Assembly (NCBI GenBank): GCA_944381575.1
Contig: CALWLS010000012.1
Coordinates: 1 to 52,521, forward strand
Reading direction: 5' to 3'
From: an uncultured Lachnospiraceae bacterium
GTDB taxonomy: Bacteria > Bacillota > Clostridia > Lachnospirales > Lachnospiraceae
DNA: 52,521 nucleotides
Both the position numbers and the translations under genes were made by a program. Every line of letters begins with the position of its first letter. Position 1 is the first letter of the stretch. Shown here piece by piece: positions 26,333 through 34,142 of the stretch. The notes below the pieces were generated by a model, which saw nothing but the letters and a program-made list of their open reading frames with translations, was not told the origin of the DNA and searched no databases.

Positions 26333-28549
26333 TTAATCCTCCTGCTCGATCACTCTCGGTATGAACATGTTTTCATCCATCTCCTCATCCGAAAGGAAAG
26401 GCTTCATATCCTCCAGCGGAGGAGAGCTTATGCTTCCATCAGGGTGCTTTTTTGCAGCATTTCCCGGCTCAAACGGCTGGTCCATGGATACAAACACTTC
26501 GGTAAATACCGGCCCGTTGAATTTAAGGGCCTCCTCCACCACCCTGTCTATATCTGAATTATGCTCTATGCGCCTGTACGCAATGCCAAAGGCTCCGGCT
26601 ATCCTCTCAAAATCAGGGAAGCTTAAGTCCCGGCTGTCCACTCCTATGCCGACCAGCGGCCTTCCGTTGAACAGATTGGTCTGGGTCTGCCTTATGCTGT
26701 GATATCCACCGTTATTTATCATGAATATCTTGATAGGCATACGGTGGCTCACTATGGTCTGAAGCTCCTGCAGGTTCATCATAATGGAGCCGTCCCCGGT
26801 AGGAAGTATTATATCGTGAGCGTAATACTGCGGATAATGCTCCCGTCTGCCGGCCCAGTACGGCGACCTCCTTGCGGTCTCCATCTCCCCTAAGGTATGA
26901 GCCTTATCGTCTATCTCTGTATCGTACTCTGATTCGCTGCCGTCATATTTTACCGGGTAAGTCCTCCCCGAAACATCATGGCAGGCTACGCAGGCTCCTA
27001 TGGCAGCCGGCAGATCATAGCCCATGGCCGCGACTCCGTCCTGGGATATAAACCTTGTACCATCCTTGATCTTATATACCTGAGCTCCGGCAACGCATGG
27101 GGAACCGTTTCCGACAACGGTTATCTGTCCCTCTTCGGCATGCTCGCTTAAGCGTCTCAAAAACTCATATACATTTGCCGGCTCATCATCCCCGTGACGG
27201 GCAAATTTTTCCTGATAAGGATGATATTTTTTCATCCAGTACTGACACTGCTCAATCCAGTTCCTGCCGTCCTTACCCACGCCTCCGGAAAACAGTGATC
27301 TTCCATCCGCATAGGTCTCATTCTTAAGCTCAGCAGCATTGTCGTAGATATGGCCGTGTCCCTCATATCCCAGCTCCGAAAGCCTGTCCGACAGAGCCTT
27401 AAGGAACTCATAGGCGTCGCAGTGCACCGGGATATCTATATGCACGGAAGGCTTTTTAAGCTCCTCCTCATCTATGTCGCAGACTATGGTAAAGGCCTCT
27501 CTTGCCCAGGTCTTGAAATTATATCCCACCTGTCTGATATTGAGCCTGGAACCCACTGAAAGTATAAGGTCCGCGTTCTGCACGGCAAAATTCCCCGGCC
27601 TGTCGCCCCTTCCTCCCGGCTGTCCTGCCTTAAGAGGATGCTCCTCCGGTATGACATCTATGCCGTTCCAGCCTACCACCACCGGTATACCGAGCTGGTC
27701 CGCGGTCTTCAGGAAAATGTTTTCGGCGCCGGCTATCCTTATGCCGTTTCCGGTATAAAAAACAGGCCTCTCAGCATTCCGTATACGCTCTATTATCTCG
27801 TCAATGAGCTTTGAGTCCTTATTTAAATGTCCAGGCTCCGACTGGTAACGCTGCTTTCTGAAGGAAATGTTTAAGAGCTCGTCATTTATATCCGCATTGG
27901 AATACTCATCCCTTAATATCTCATGGGCCCTTTCCTCATCCTCGTCTATACGGTCAAGCTCCTTTTCCTTTGACTTTATATACTCATCGGGATCAAAGCC
28001 CTTTAAGTCCATATCCTCTATATACATGCCCTGTATATCTACGGGTATGTCCAGCCAGCATGGCCCCGGGCGTCCGGTCTGTGCAAGCCACAGGCATTTT
28101 TCTATCTCATATCTTATGGAATAAGGGTCCAGGATCATCTTGGAGTATTTGGTCATGCAGTCCACTGAACGGGTTATGTCGAACTCCTGATCTCCCATGG
28201 ACCTTATGCCTACTCCGGACCACCTCGCCGTATTGTCATACCTGACCTGCCCTGAAATGACTATCATCGGTATGGAATCCAGCCACGCCCCAAGGACTCC
28301 GGTTATGGCGTTAGTACCGCCGGGCCCCGTAGTGACGCACAAAAGGGCCGGCTTATTATATACCCTCGCATAGCACTCCGCCGCTATGGCGCAGGCCTGC
28401 TCGTGATGCATGTACAGAGTCGAAAGCCCGGATTCATGTCCGAAGCCGTCATTTAAATGCATCGCTCCCCCGCCCGTTACCGAAAAACAGTGTGTAATGC
28501 CGTTTTGAACAAGCAGCTTTGCCGCATATGCGGCCAATTTTATCTTCAT
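26333..28549 (-). CDS. TPP-dependent acetolactate-synthase-like enzyme of a sugar cluster
   Basis: 738 residues; canonical acetolactate synthases have about 570. The activating Glu is in YMHHEQACAIAAECYAR near residue 50. The TPP motif GDGSIMMNLQELQTI ends with NN 28 residues later, as the fold requires. The C-terminal SSPPLEDMKPFLSDEEM is a tail I associate with homologues in surface polysaccharide loci, not with branched-chain amino acid genes. Extra length comes from hydrophilic inserts near residues 190-250, 400-460 and 560-600. In pathways such as yersiniose a TPP flavoenzyme (YerE) adds a two-carbon branch to a keto sugar. By analogy this protein may do so; no regulatory subunit gene is adjacent. 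GGAAAA precedes the ATG. Confidence 0.83.
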   Translation of the reverse strand: MKIKLAAYAAKLLVQNGITHCFSVTGGGAMHLNDGFGHESGLSTLYMHHEQACAIAAECYARVYNKPALLCVTTGPGGTNAITGVLGAWLDSIPMIVISGQVRYDNTARWSGVGIRSMGDQEFDITRSVDCMTKYSKMILDPYSIRYEIEKCLWLAQTGRPGPCWLDIPVDIQGMYIEDMDLKGFDPDEYIKSKEKELDRIDEDEERAHEILRDEYSNADINDELLNISFRKQRYQSEPGHLNKDSKLIDEIIERIRNAERPVFYTGNGIRIAGAENIFLKTADQLGIPVVVGWNGIDVIPEEHPLKAGQPGGRGDRPGNFAVQNADLILSVGSRLNIRQVGYNFKTWAREAFTIVCDIDEEELKKPSVHIDIPVHCDAYEFLKALSDRLSELGYEGHGHIYDNAAELKNETYADGRSLFSGGVGKDGRNWIEQCQYWMKKYHPYQEKFARHGDDEPANVYEFLRRLSEHAEEGQITVVGNGSPCVAGAQVYKIKDGTRFISQDGVAAMGYDLPAAIGACVACHDVSGRTYPVKYDGSESEYDTEIDDKAHTLGEMETARRSPYWAGRREHYPQYYAHDIILPTGDGSIMMNLQELQTIVSHRMPIKIFMINNGGYHSIRQTQTNLFNGRPLVGIGVDSRDLSFPDFERIAGAFGIAYRRIEHNSDIDRVVEEALKFNGPVFTEVFVSMDQPFEPGNAAKKHPDGSISSPPLEDMKPFLSDEEMDENMFIPRVIEQED

Positions 28550-28702
28550 ATTATATTTTCCTTTATTTATCCTTTATCAATAGCATCTGTAGATTGATCT
28601 GCTCTTATCTGTTTCAGCTGCTATGACATAGCTTAGAGCCGCCTTAAGGCAGTCCTTCCCGAAGCATGACTGCAGCATGACACTATCCATATAAGTATAA
28701 CA
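28550..28702 (-). promoter_or_regulatory. Leader region of the sugar cluster
   Basis: On the minus strand an extended -10 (TGT-TATACT, near 28695-28703) starts a leader of about 140 bases before the TPP gene. It can form small hairpins: GCTAT-GTC-ATAGC, and the palindrome GCCTTAAGGC flanked by GC-rich sequence. A long structured leader is compatible with antitermination of polysaccharide operons, but no JUMPstart/ops sequence is present. Confidence 0.35.
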
Positions 28703-28746
28703 TAAAAGCTCCGTTCACACAGCTTTAAAAGTATGTGAACGGAGCA
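28703..28746 (-). terminator. Terminator of the M14 carboxypeptidase gene
   Basis: On the minus strand GCTCCGTTCACA pairs with TGTGAACGGAGC, followed by TTTTA. Confidence 0.87.
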
Positions 28747-28794
28747 TTCAAACAGAGCGTCCGCACAGTAAACTGAGCATTGCCCCGCGGCTGA

Positions 28795-30030
28795 TCATTT
28801 ACCCTTTTCCTTAGCCCATTTCATGACATAAAAAGGCACATGGCGGTTCTGGTCCCAGATAGCCTCAAACTCAGAAAAGTCCACCGGAGCCTTGCCCTTA
28901 CCGACCTCCACAGTAACATTGGTCACCGGCTGTCTCCTGGTTCCGAGATAGGTCTTGAAGGAGCCTCCCTCTTCGCCGTTGTCTATCATGGTATAGCCTG
29001 AAAGCACCTTGATATTGTTGGCAAGATCGCGGCTGTGCTCCACAAGCTTGTTATCCGTGAAATTCCAGTAAAGAACGCTTCCTGTTGAATGATAATTTAC
29101 CGCCGCCTTGAAATGCGTCCTGTCCGCAAGGGCTGAAAGAGCCTTTGTTTCAGCCTCTGAACCCGGAGTGCCGTAATACGCCTCCGAGGAAGGCTTATCA
29201 GTTTTGATCTTTATCTTGGAAGTCAGGGCATTGAAATTATCATTTAAATTCACACCGTTGGCGTTGGCCTTCCAGTATTTTAAATATTCCTCAAACGGAA
29301 GCTCTGTCCTCTTTGCCTCAAGGTCATTATCGTAGGCTTCCCTTATCTTATCCTTAAGCTTTTCAGATCTGATGGCGTCTATGCCTGACTGGCTGATTGC
29401 CACCCCATCGGGGTTGACCATCGGCACAAAATGTATGCACACATCGTTAAGCCAGCTCTTTAAGCTCCTGCCGTCAAAGGCTCCCTTATCCGCTGACTGA
29501 AGTATATACTCCATCTGCTCCATTACGAGCATGGTGGTTATATACTCCCTCGCATGTATGGAAGCCGTGATCAGCACATGGGTGCCGGCGTTCTTATTGC
29601 CTATGACGGCCTCGTAAATATTGCGCCCGTCTGCGGTGACCCCCAGGCTGCTGTAATTAAAATATGTTGGATATTCAGCCTTAAGCTCTGCAAGGTCAGC
29701 CTTCATATCCTCATATCCGTATTTATCCTTTACCTCAACTATCGAGCCTGTGGATGAAACTGCCATGGAATCCACGCATCCCGCCGGAATAAATGTGCTT
29801 ATCGACATGCTGCCCTGAGCGGTGCCGCCTGTGGCCCTGTAATCCGCGGCGTCCGGGGATGTGGAATTAAACCCGGTATTATTACTGTTAAATCCCGTTA
29901 TTACTCCCGGCTGTATGATAGTCGCCGCCTCGGCATTTATATTAAAGCAGCCTGCCGCGGCCTGCCCTGCATTTACCATGATTGAGGCCGCAAGAGCTGC
30001 CACCAGTATCTTCTTCACATTTTTCCTCAT
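28795..30030 (-). CDS. Secreted M14 zinc carboxypeptidase
   Basis: 411 residues. The N-terminus MRKNVKKILVAALAASIMVN, followed by GQAAAG, is a Sec signal peptide. The zinc ligands are in ITASIHAREYITTM (His-x2-Glu) and the distal His in AVNYHSTGSVLYW. The catalytic Glu is in NVTVEVGKG, and MVNPDGV is the substrate-binding Asn region. A predicted linker of about 70 residues precedes the catalytic domain. M14 enzymes of this kind trim either peptide C-termini or peptidoglycan stem peptides (gamma-D-Glu-diaminopimelate type); the sequence does not settle which. It acts outside the membrane. Confidence 0.92.
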   Translation of the reverse strand: MRKNVKKILVAALAASIMVNAGQAAAGCFNINAEAATIIQPGVITGFNSNNTGFNSTSPDAADYRATGGTAQGSMSISTFIPAGCVDSMAVSSTGSIVEVKDKYGYEDMKADLAELKAEYPTYFNYSSLGVTADGRNIYEAVIGNKNAGTHVLITASIHAREYITTMLVMEQMEYILQSADKGAFDGRSLKSWLNDVCIHFVPMVNPDGVAISQSGIDAIRSEKLKDKIREAYDNDLEAKRTELPFEEYLKYWKANANGVNLNDNFNALTSKIKIKTDKPSSEAYYGTPGSEAETKALSALADRTHFKAAVNYHSTGSVLYWNFTDNKLVEHSRDLANNIKVLSGYTMIDNGEEGGSFKTYLGTRRQPVTNVTVEVGKGKAPVDFSEFEAIWDQNRHVPFYVMKWAKEKGK

Positions 30031-30423
30031 AATATTGTTTTATCTATCCCTATTATATATTTATTCGTTTCTGTATTTTTATTATATTTTCTAATTTTCC
30101 TTATGATTATATTTATCTTTTACAAAAAATTTTTATTTTATATATACCGTTAATCTGCAGCAAACGATCGCCATATGTATATGCATTGTGCCGGCGATGC
30201 CATATATAATTTTTCCATATTGGAAGATATGCATAATAATATACATAACTATCTGCATATTTATAATTATCACCTTGTGAGATAAAACTCAATTAAATGC
30301 AGTTTACGCTTTCCTTAAGACCTTTGGTGTCCTCTGTCTTCACCTCCCCTCCTTCCGGTCTGGCCTAAATGTGTTATAGCATTTCATCTTTTTAAGTTGT
30401 CTTTTAAATTTTATCCGCAAAAA
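30031..30423. other. AT-rich intergenic region, no gene seen
   Basis: Poly-A/T stretches, no supported gene on either strand. The 80-codon minus-strand frame at 30340-30582 lacks a ribosome site, is rich in Phe, Tyr and Ser, and covers the tandem repeat, so I leave it out. Confidence 0.5.
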
Positions 30424-30560
30424 TTCGCTCAGAATTACAGATATTTTTTGAAAATTTCGATAATAAGGTGAGGTTTGCTCAGGAAAATACAGATATTTTT
30501 CGAAATAATGAGAATAAAGGTGATAATTTTTTGAAAAAGATACAGATAAAAATCCGGAAC
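30424..30560. repeat. Degenerate ~51-bp tandem repeat, about 2.5 copies
   Basis: ACAGAT recurs at 30438, 30489 and 30542. The first two units share GCTCAG, TACAGATATTTTT, GAAA and AATAA-GGTGA in the same order. Function unknown. Confidence 0.5.
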
Positions 30561-30594
30561 TTAAAAATTTAGATAAGGTCAATTTCAGTTTTGT

Positions 30595-30631
30595 GAAAAA
30601 GACTGCTGAAAGCTCAGGCTCCAGCAGTCTT
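30595..30631 (-). terminator. Terminator of the ridA/racemase genes
   Basis: On the minus strand AAGACTGCTG pairs with CAGCAGTCTT, followed by TTTTCAC. Confidence 0.82.
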
Positions 30632-30674
30632 AATAATGATCAGATTTAATTATAAAATATGATCAGCCGTGTTA

Positions 30675-31052
30675 TCAGTCAACTACGGCGATGACCTCTA
30701 CCTCGCAGAGAAGATTCTTAGGAAGAGTCTTAACAGCAACGCATGAACGCGCAGGCTTCTCCGTGAAATACTTTCCGTAAATCTCGTTGAAAGCAGCGAA
30801 ATCACCCATATCTGCAAGGAAGCATGTTGTCTTTACTACCTTTGTAAAGTCTGTTCCAGCCTCGTCAAGGATAGCCTTTAAGTTAGCCATAACAGCCTCG
30901 GCCTGCTCCTCAATTGTAGTACCCATGATGGATCCGTCTGCAGGGCTTAATGCAACCTGTCCGGATGTGTAGAGCATTCCGTTAACTACCTTTGCCTGTG
31001 AATAAGGTCCGATCGCTGCCGGTGCCTTTGGTGTGCTGATTGTCTTGATCAT
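30675..31052 (-). CDS. ridA: RidA family enamine/imine deaminase
   Basis: 125 residues from the ATG at 31052, chosen because GGAGG lies just upstream; the frame is open 8 codons further. RidA trimers hydrolyse reactive 2-aminoacrylate and related imines released by PLP enzymes. Signatures: KAPAAIGPYSQAKVVNGMLY, TSGQVALSP and the substrate-binding Arg in KPARSCVAVKTLPK. It lies downstream of the alanine-racemase-like PLP gene on the same strand, 139 bases away, which fits a protective role. Confidence 0.93.
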   Translation of the reverse strand: MIKTISTPKAPAAIGPYSQAKVVNGMLYTSGQVALSPADGSIMGTTIEEQAEAVMANLKAILDEAGTDFTKVVKTTCFLADMGDFAAFNEIYGKYFTEKPARSCVAVKTLPKNLLCEVEVIAVVD

Positions 31053-31191
31053 TTTGACGTCCTCCAAATAAATCAATATTTGTTTAAAACAACTAAATTA
31101 CAGACATTTAAAACATTGCCTATCATGTAAAATATACGCTTTTTACAGGAGTTTTTCAAGGGGTCTGAGCCTGCTTTCAACAGCGCTTTCA

Positions 31192-32349
31192 TCAGTCGTC
31201 TATATACACTCTTTTTACCCTGTCAGTAAGGTAAAGCTCAAGTATTGAACAGTTTCCGTCAGAATACTTTGATACTTCCTTTCTGCCAAGGAAGGCGTCG
31301 CTGTACTTATCCCGTCCGTAGAGAGTCACTTCATCCCCTATCTGACAGTCTATGCCGGTAACGTCTATCATGATCTGGTCCATTCCAAAGTCCAGATAGT
31401 GAGCGTATTTTCCTTTTATAAGCAGCGGTCCTCCGTTCATGACCATCCGGCGGTATACTCCGTCGCACAGTCCTATGGAAATGCAGGCTACTTTTGTTTC
31501 CTTTTCCAGTACCTTGTCCGAATAGCCAAGGGTATCTCCCGGCTTAAGATCTACTATATTTGTTATGAAGGCCCTTAATGATAAGGACGGCTTATTTCCG
31601 TAGAAATAATCATATATATCATCCGCATATGCGATATAGCCCCAGCCTGCCCTTAAATGTGTGCAGATATCCTCCTTAGGAAATTCGATATTTGTGCTGC
31701 AGCCCGCCGAAATGTACTGAGGATCGTATCCCATGGCCTTAAACTTAAGCACGACCTCCTTAAATACATCGTACTGCTCCTGCATCTTCGCCTCGGATTC
31801 CTCAGTATAGTGGGTCATGATGCCGACTATCTCAAGGTTTCCCGCAGCCTCTATGGCCCTTATAAGCTCATCAAAATCCTCAGGCGTTACGCCAATTCGG
31901 TGAAGCCCGGAATCCACCTTGATCTGTACCGGGAACTTATCAGGCCCGGCTTTTCTGACCTCCGCACTCAATATCTCCACGGTCCTGATATTGTAAACCT
32001 CCATGAGGAGATTATATTTCACCACATAAGGTATCGCATGAAACGGTACTCCGGATAATATCATTATGGTCTGATCCTTATAGCCCGCATCACGGATCTT
32101 CTTACCCTCTATGACCTGGGCTACCGCCACGGTATCGCAGCCTCCCTTATCAAAAAGGGATGAAACCACTGGTACAAGTCCCTGGCCCCAGGCATTTCCC
32201 TTCGCCACTGGGATGATCTTCCTGTCACAGGCCGCCTGCATATTTTTGAGGTTCTGCCTTATAGCCCTCAGATCCACCTCCGCATAAGAATAATAGTATT
32301 CAAGTTCATTAGGGCTTATATCGCTGACGTCTGCATATGTGCCGTTCAT
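31192..32349 (-). CDS. Alanine-racemase-fold PLP amino acid racemase, divergent
   Basis: 385 residues of fold type III. The PLP lysine motif reads IIPVAKGNAWGQGL, compared with the usual V-K-A-[DN]-A-Y-G-H-G: the tyrosine is replaced by Trp and His by Gln. Other Alr landmarks are present: KVDSGLHRIGV, the Arg segment LRAGWGYIAY, the catalytic Tyr in DTLGYSDKVL, and DQIMIDVTG. C-terminal domain ends with a short tail. These changes suggest a substrate other than, or in addition to, alanine. GGAGG lies 8 bases before the ATG. Neighbours are DegV upstream and RidA downstream; no cell wall ligase is adjacent. Confidence 0.83.
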   Translation of the reverse strand: MNGTYADVSDISPNELEYYYSYAEVDLRAIRQNLKNMQAACDRKIIPVAKGNAWGQGLVPVVSSLFDKGGCDTVAVAQVIEGKKIRDAGYKDQTIMILSGVPFHAIPYVVKYNLLMEVYNIRTVEILSAEVRKAGPDKFPVQIKVDSGLHRIGVTPEDFDELIRAIEAAGNLEIVGIMTHYTEESEAKMQEQYDVFKEVVLKFKAMGYDPQYISAGCSTNIEFPKEDICTHLRAGWGYIAYADDIYDYFYGNKPSLSLRAFITNIVDLKPGDTLGYSDKVLEKETKVACISIGLCDGVYRRMVMNGGPLLIKGKYAHYLDFGMDQIMIDVTGIDCQIGDEVTLYGRDKYSDAFLGRKEVSKYSDGNCSILELYLTDRVKRVYIDD

Positions 32350-32400
32350 AATTGATCCTCCGGTATAGATGTAAGCTTTTATCCGCTAACCCTTATATGC

Positions 32401-32429
32401 AGAATAAGGCAGGATTTTGAAAATTTCAA
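32401..32429 (-). promoter_or_regulatory. Promoter of the racemase-like gene
   Basis: On the minus strand TTGAAA (32424-32429), a 17-base spacer and TATTCT (32401-32406). Confidence 0.6.
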
Positions 32430-32472
32430 CAAAAAATTCTCTTATCCTACCTTAATTTTTGTATATCTTTTG

Positions 32473-33429
32473 TCAGCCTTTCCTCTTTCCAAAATGGATG
32501 AGCGCTAAAAGATCAGGTCCCGTGTGGGCGCCTATGACCGGACTTAACTGCGTCACTCTCACTAAAGACTTCGGATCAGCTTCAAGCACGGCCTTTTTCA
32601 CCTCTGCGGCGTCAGCAATACGGTCAGCGCAGCAGATATACACGATATTCCTTATATCCTTAAGATAACCTTTATCCGGTATATCTGAAAGCATGCCGCA
32701 CATGTCTCCGTCAGTGATCACACTGTCATCGGCACTTTCCTTAAACAGCTCCACAAGATATTTCATTGCCAGCCTGCTGCCGCGTTTTTTGGAGATATTT
32801 TCCAGGCTTCCCTCACTGTTTACCTTAAGGATAGGCTTGATATTAAGAGCCGTTCCGACTATGGCCGTCGCGCCGGAGATCCTTCCTCCCCGCTTAAGAT
32901 ACATAAGGTCCTCGACCATGAACCAGTAATGGATATGCTTTGCAGCCTCCCTGAGCCATGCGGCATTTTCCTTAAATCCTGCCCCGTGCTCACGGTTGAT
33001 CCCTGCCGCCTCACACAGCATGCCCATGCCTCCGGTGGCCCCGAGACTGTCCACCACTTCAATTTGGACCTTATCCTCACCGTGTTTTTCCTTGAGCTCC
33101 TCCACCGCAAGCAGCGCGGACTCATAAGTCTTGCTTAACCCACTGGATAAACAGATATATATCACCGGCCTGCCCTTTTCCACATAGGGCTCAAAAAACT
33201 CGCCGTAACTGTGCGGAGTGATCTGGCTGGTCCTGGTGGGAACCTTATTCCTCAGCTGCTCATAATATTCATGCATCCTGTCCTGATCCCATGGCCTGTT
33301 TGCCATATGGGACTCCTCTCCAAGGATGAACTCCATCGGGATATAACCAATGTCATATTTTGAAGCAGCTTCGGCGTCTATATCAATGGACATGTCCGCC
33401 AGGATATCGTATGCTGTACTGTTTTCCAT
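32473..33429 (-). CDS. DegV family fatty-acid-binding protein
   Basis: About 318 residues. DegV/FakB proteins bind a fatty acid and present it to the kinase FakA. Family features: CLSSGLSKTYESALLA near residue 97, the EDLMYLKRGGRISG stretch near residue 170, and IKPILKVNSEGSL. The usual D-S-x-x-D start motif is replaced by DMSIDI, so it is a divergent member. GGAGG precedes two consecutive ATG codons; the second, at 33429, has the better spacing. The FakA kinase is not in the window. Confidence 0.88.
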   Translation of the reverse strand: MENSTAYDILADMSIDIDAEAASKYDIGYIPMEFILGEESHMANRPWDQDRMHEYYEQLRNKVPTRTSQITPHSYGEFFEPYVEKGRPVIYICLSSGLSKTYESALLAVEELKEKHGEDKVQIEVVDSLGATGGMGMLCEAAGINREHGAGFKENAAWLREAAKHIHYWFMVEDLMYLKRGGRISGATAIVGTALNIKPILKVNSEGSLENISKKRGSRLAMKYLVELFKESADDSVITDGDMCGMLSDIPDKGYLKDIRNIVYICCADRIADAAEVKKAVLEADPKSLVRVTQLSPVIGAHTGPDLLALIHFGKRKG

Positions 33430-33578
33430 CATCTTCCTCCGCTTTATTCATTTTCCGCTCTTTACATTGACTTTTCCACAGGTGTAGATTATCTTAAAAT
33501 TACGGCTTAATCAATCGCCAACATTCCCACATAAGTAGAATTTTCAACATTTCATATGTTATTGTGGAAATACTGCAA

Positions 33579-34142
33579 ATGGACAGACGCATAGAAAAGA
33601 CAAGACAGGCTATTAAAAACGCTTATTTTGAAATATTAAAAGAAAAAAAGAGCGGAAAGATCTCCATTACTGAGATCGCACGCCGGGCAAACATAGACAG
33701 AAAGACATTTTATCTGCACTATGAAAGCACCGATGAGATACTTAACGATATCTGTGAAAATGTCATAACTGAAACTCTCAAAGACATAAATGACAGAAAT
33801 GACAATGAAAGAACGGATATCTCCATCAATAAGCTGCTGGAGCTGCTTACGGAAAAGGCCGCTGAAAACCTCGACATGTTCAAGGTTCTATATTCCCGTG
33901 ACGAGGGCCGTTCCCTGTTCGATAAATTAAAAAACATACTGATCAACATAGTGACGGAGGAAACTAAGGACAGCTTCGGCCTTAATGAGACCGAATTCAG
34001 GATCTATCTTGAATTTTATCTCTCCGGGATCATCTCGGTATACAGCCTGTGGCTGGCGGATAAGCTTCCGATGACCATAGACGAGATAAGCGGGATAGTC
34101 ACAAAAGCGACCCTTAAGGGTGCGGAGGGCATATTGTCATGA
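33579..34142 (+). CDS. TetR family transcriptional regulator
   Basis: 187 residues from the ATG at 33579; an in-frame GTG at 33564 is an alternative. The N-terminal helix-turn-helix is canonical: GKISITEIARRANIDRKTFYLHYESTDEIL. The C-terminal ligand domain is of the clostridial TetR type without a recognisable ligand. Its stop overlaps the start of the ABC-F gene (ATGA), so the regulator and ABC-F are one transcript; it probably controls itself, ABC-F and perhaps the convergent MATE gene. Confidence 0.9.
   Translation: MDRRIEKTRQAIKNAYFEILKEKKSGKISITEIARRANIDRKTFYLHYESTDEILNDICENVITETLKDINDRNDNERTDISINKLLELLTEKAAENLDMFKVLYSRDEGRSLFDKLKNILINIVTEETKDSFGLNETEFRIYLEFYLSGIISVYSLWLADKLPMTIDEISGIVTKATLKGAEGILS

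Noticed and set aside
28550-28702. JUMPstart/ops element in the sugar-cluster leader
   Set aside because: A GGCGG word is present but not the GGCGGTAGCGT core.
30340-30582. 80-codon minus-strand frame
   Set aside because: No ribosome site, biased composition, covers a degenerate tandem repeat.
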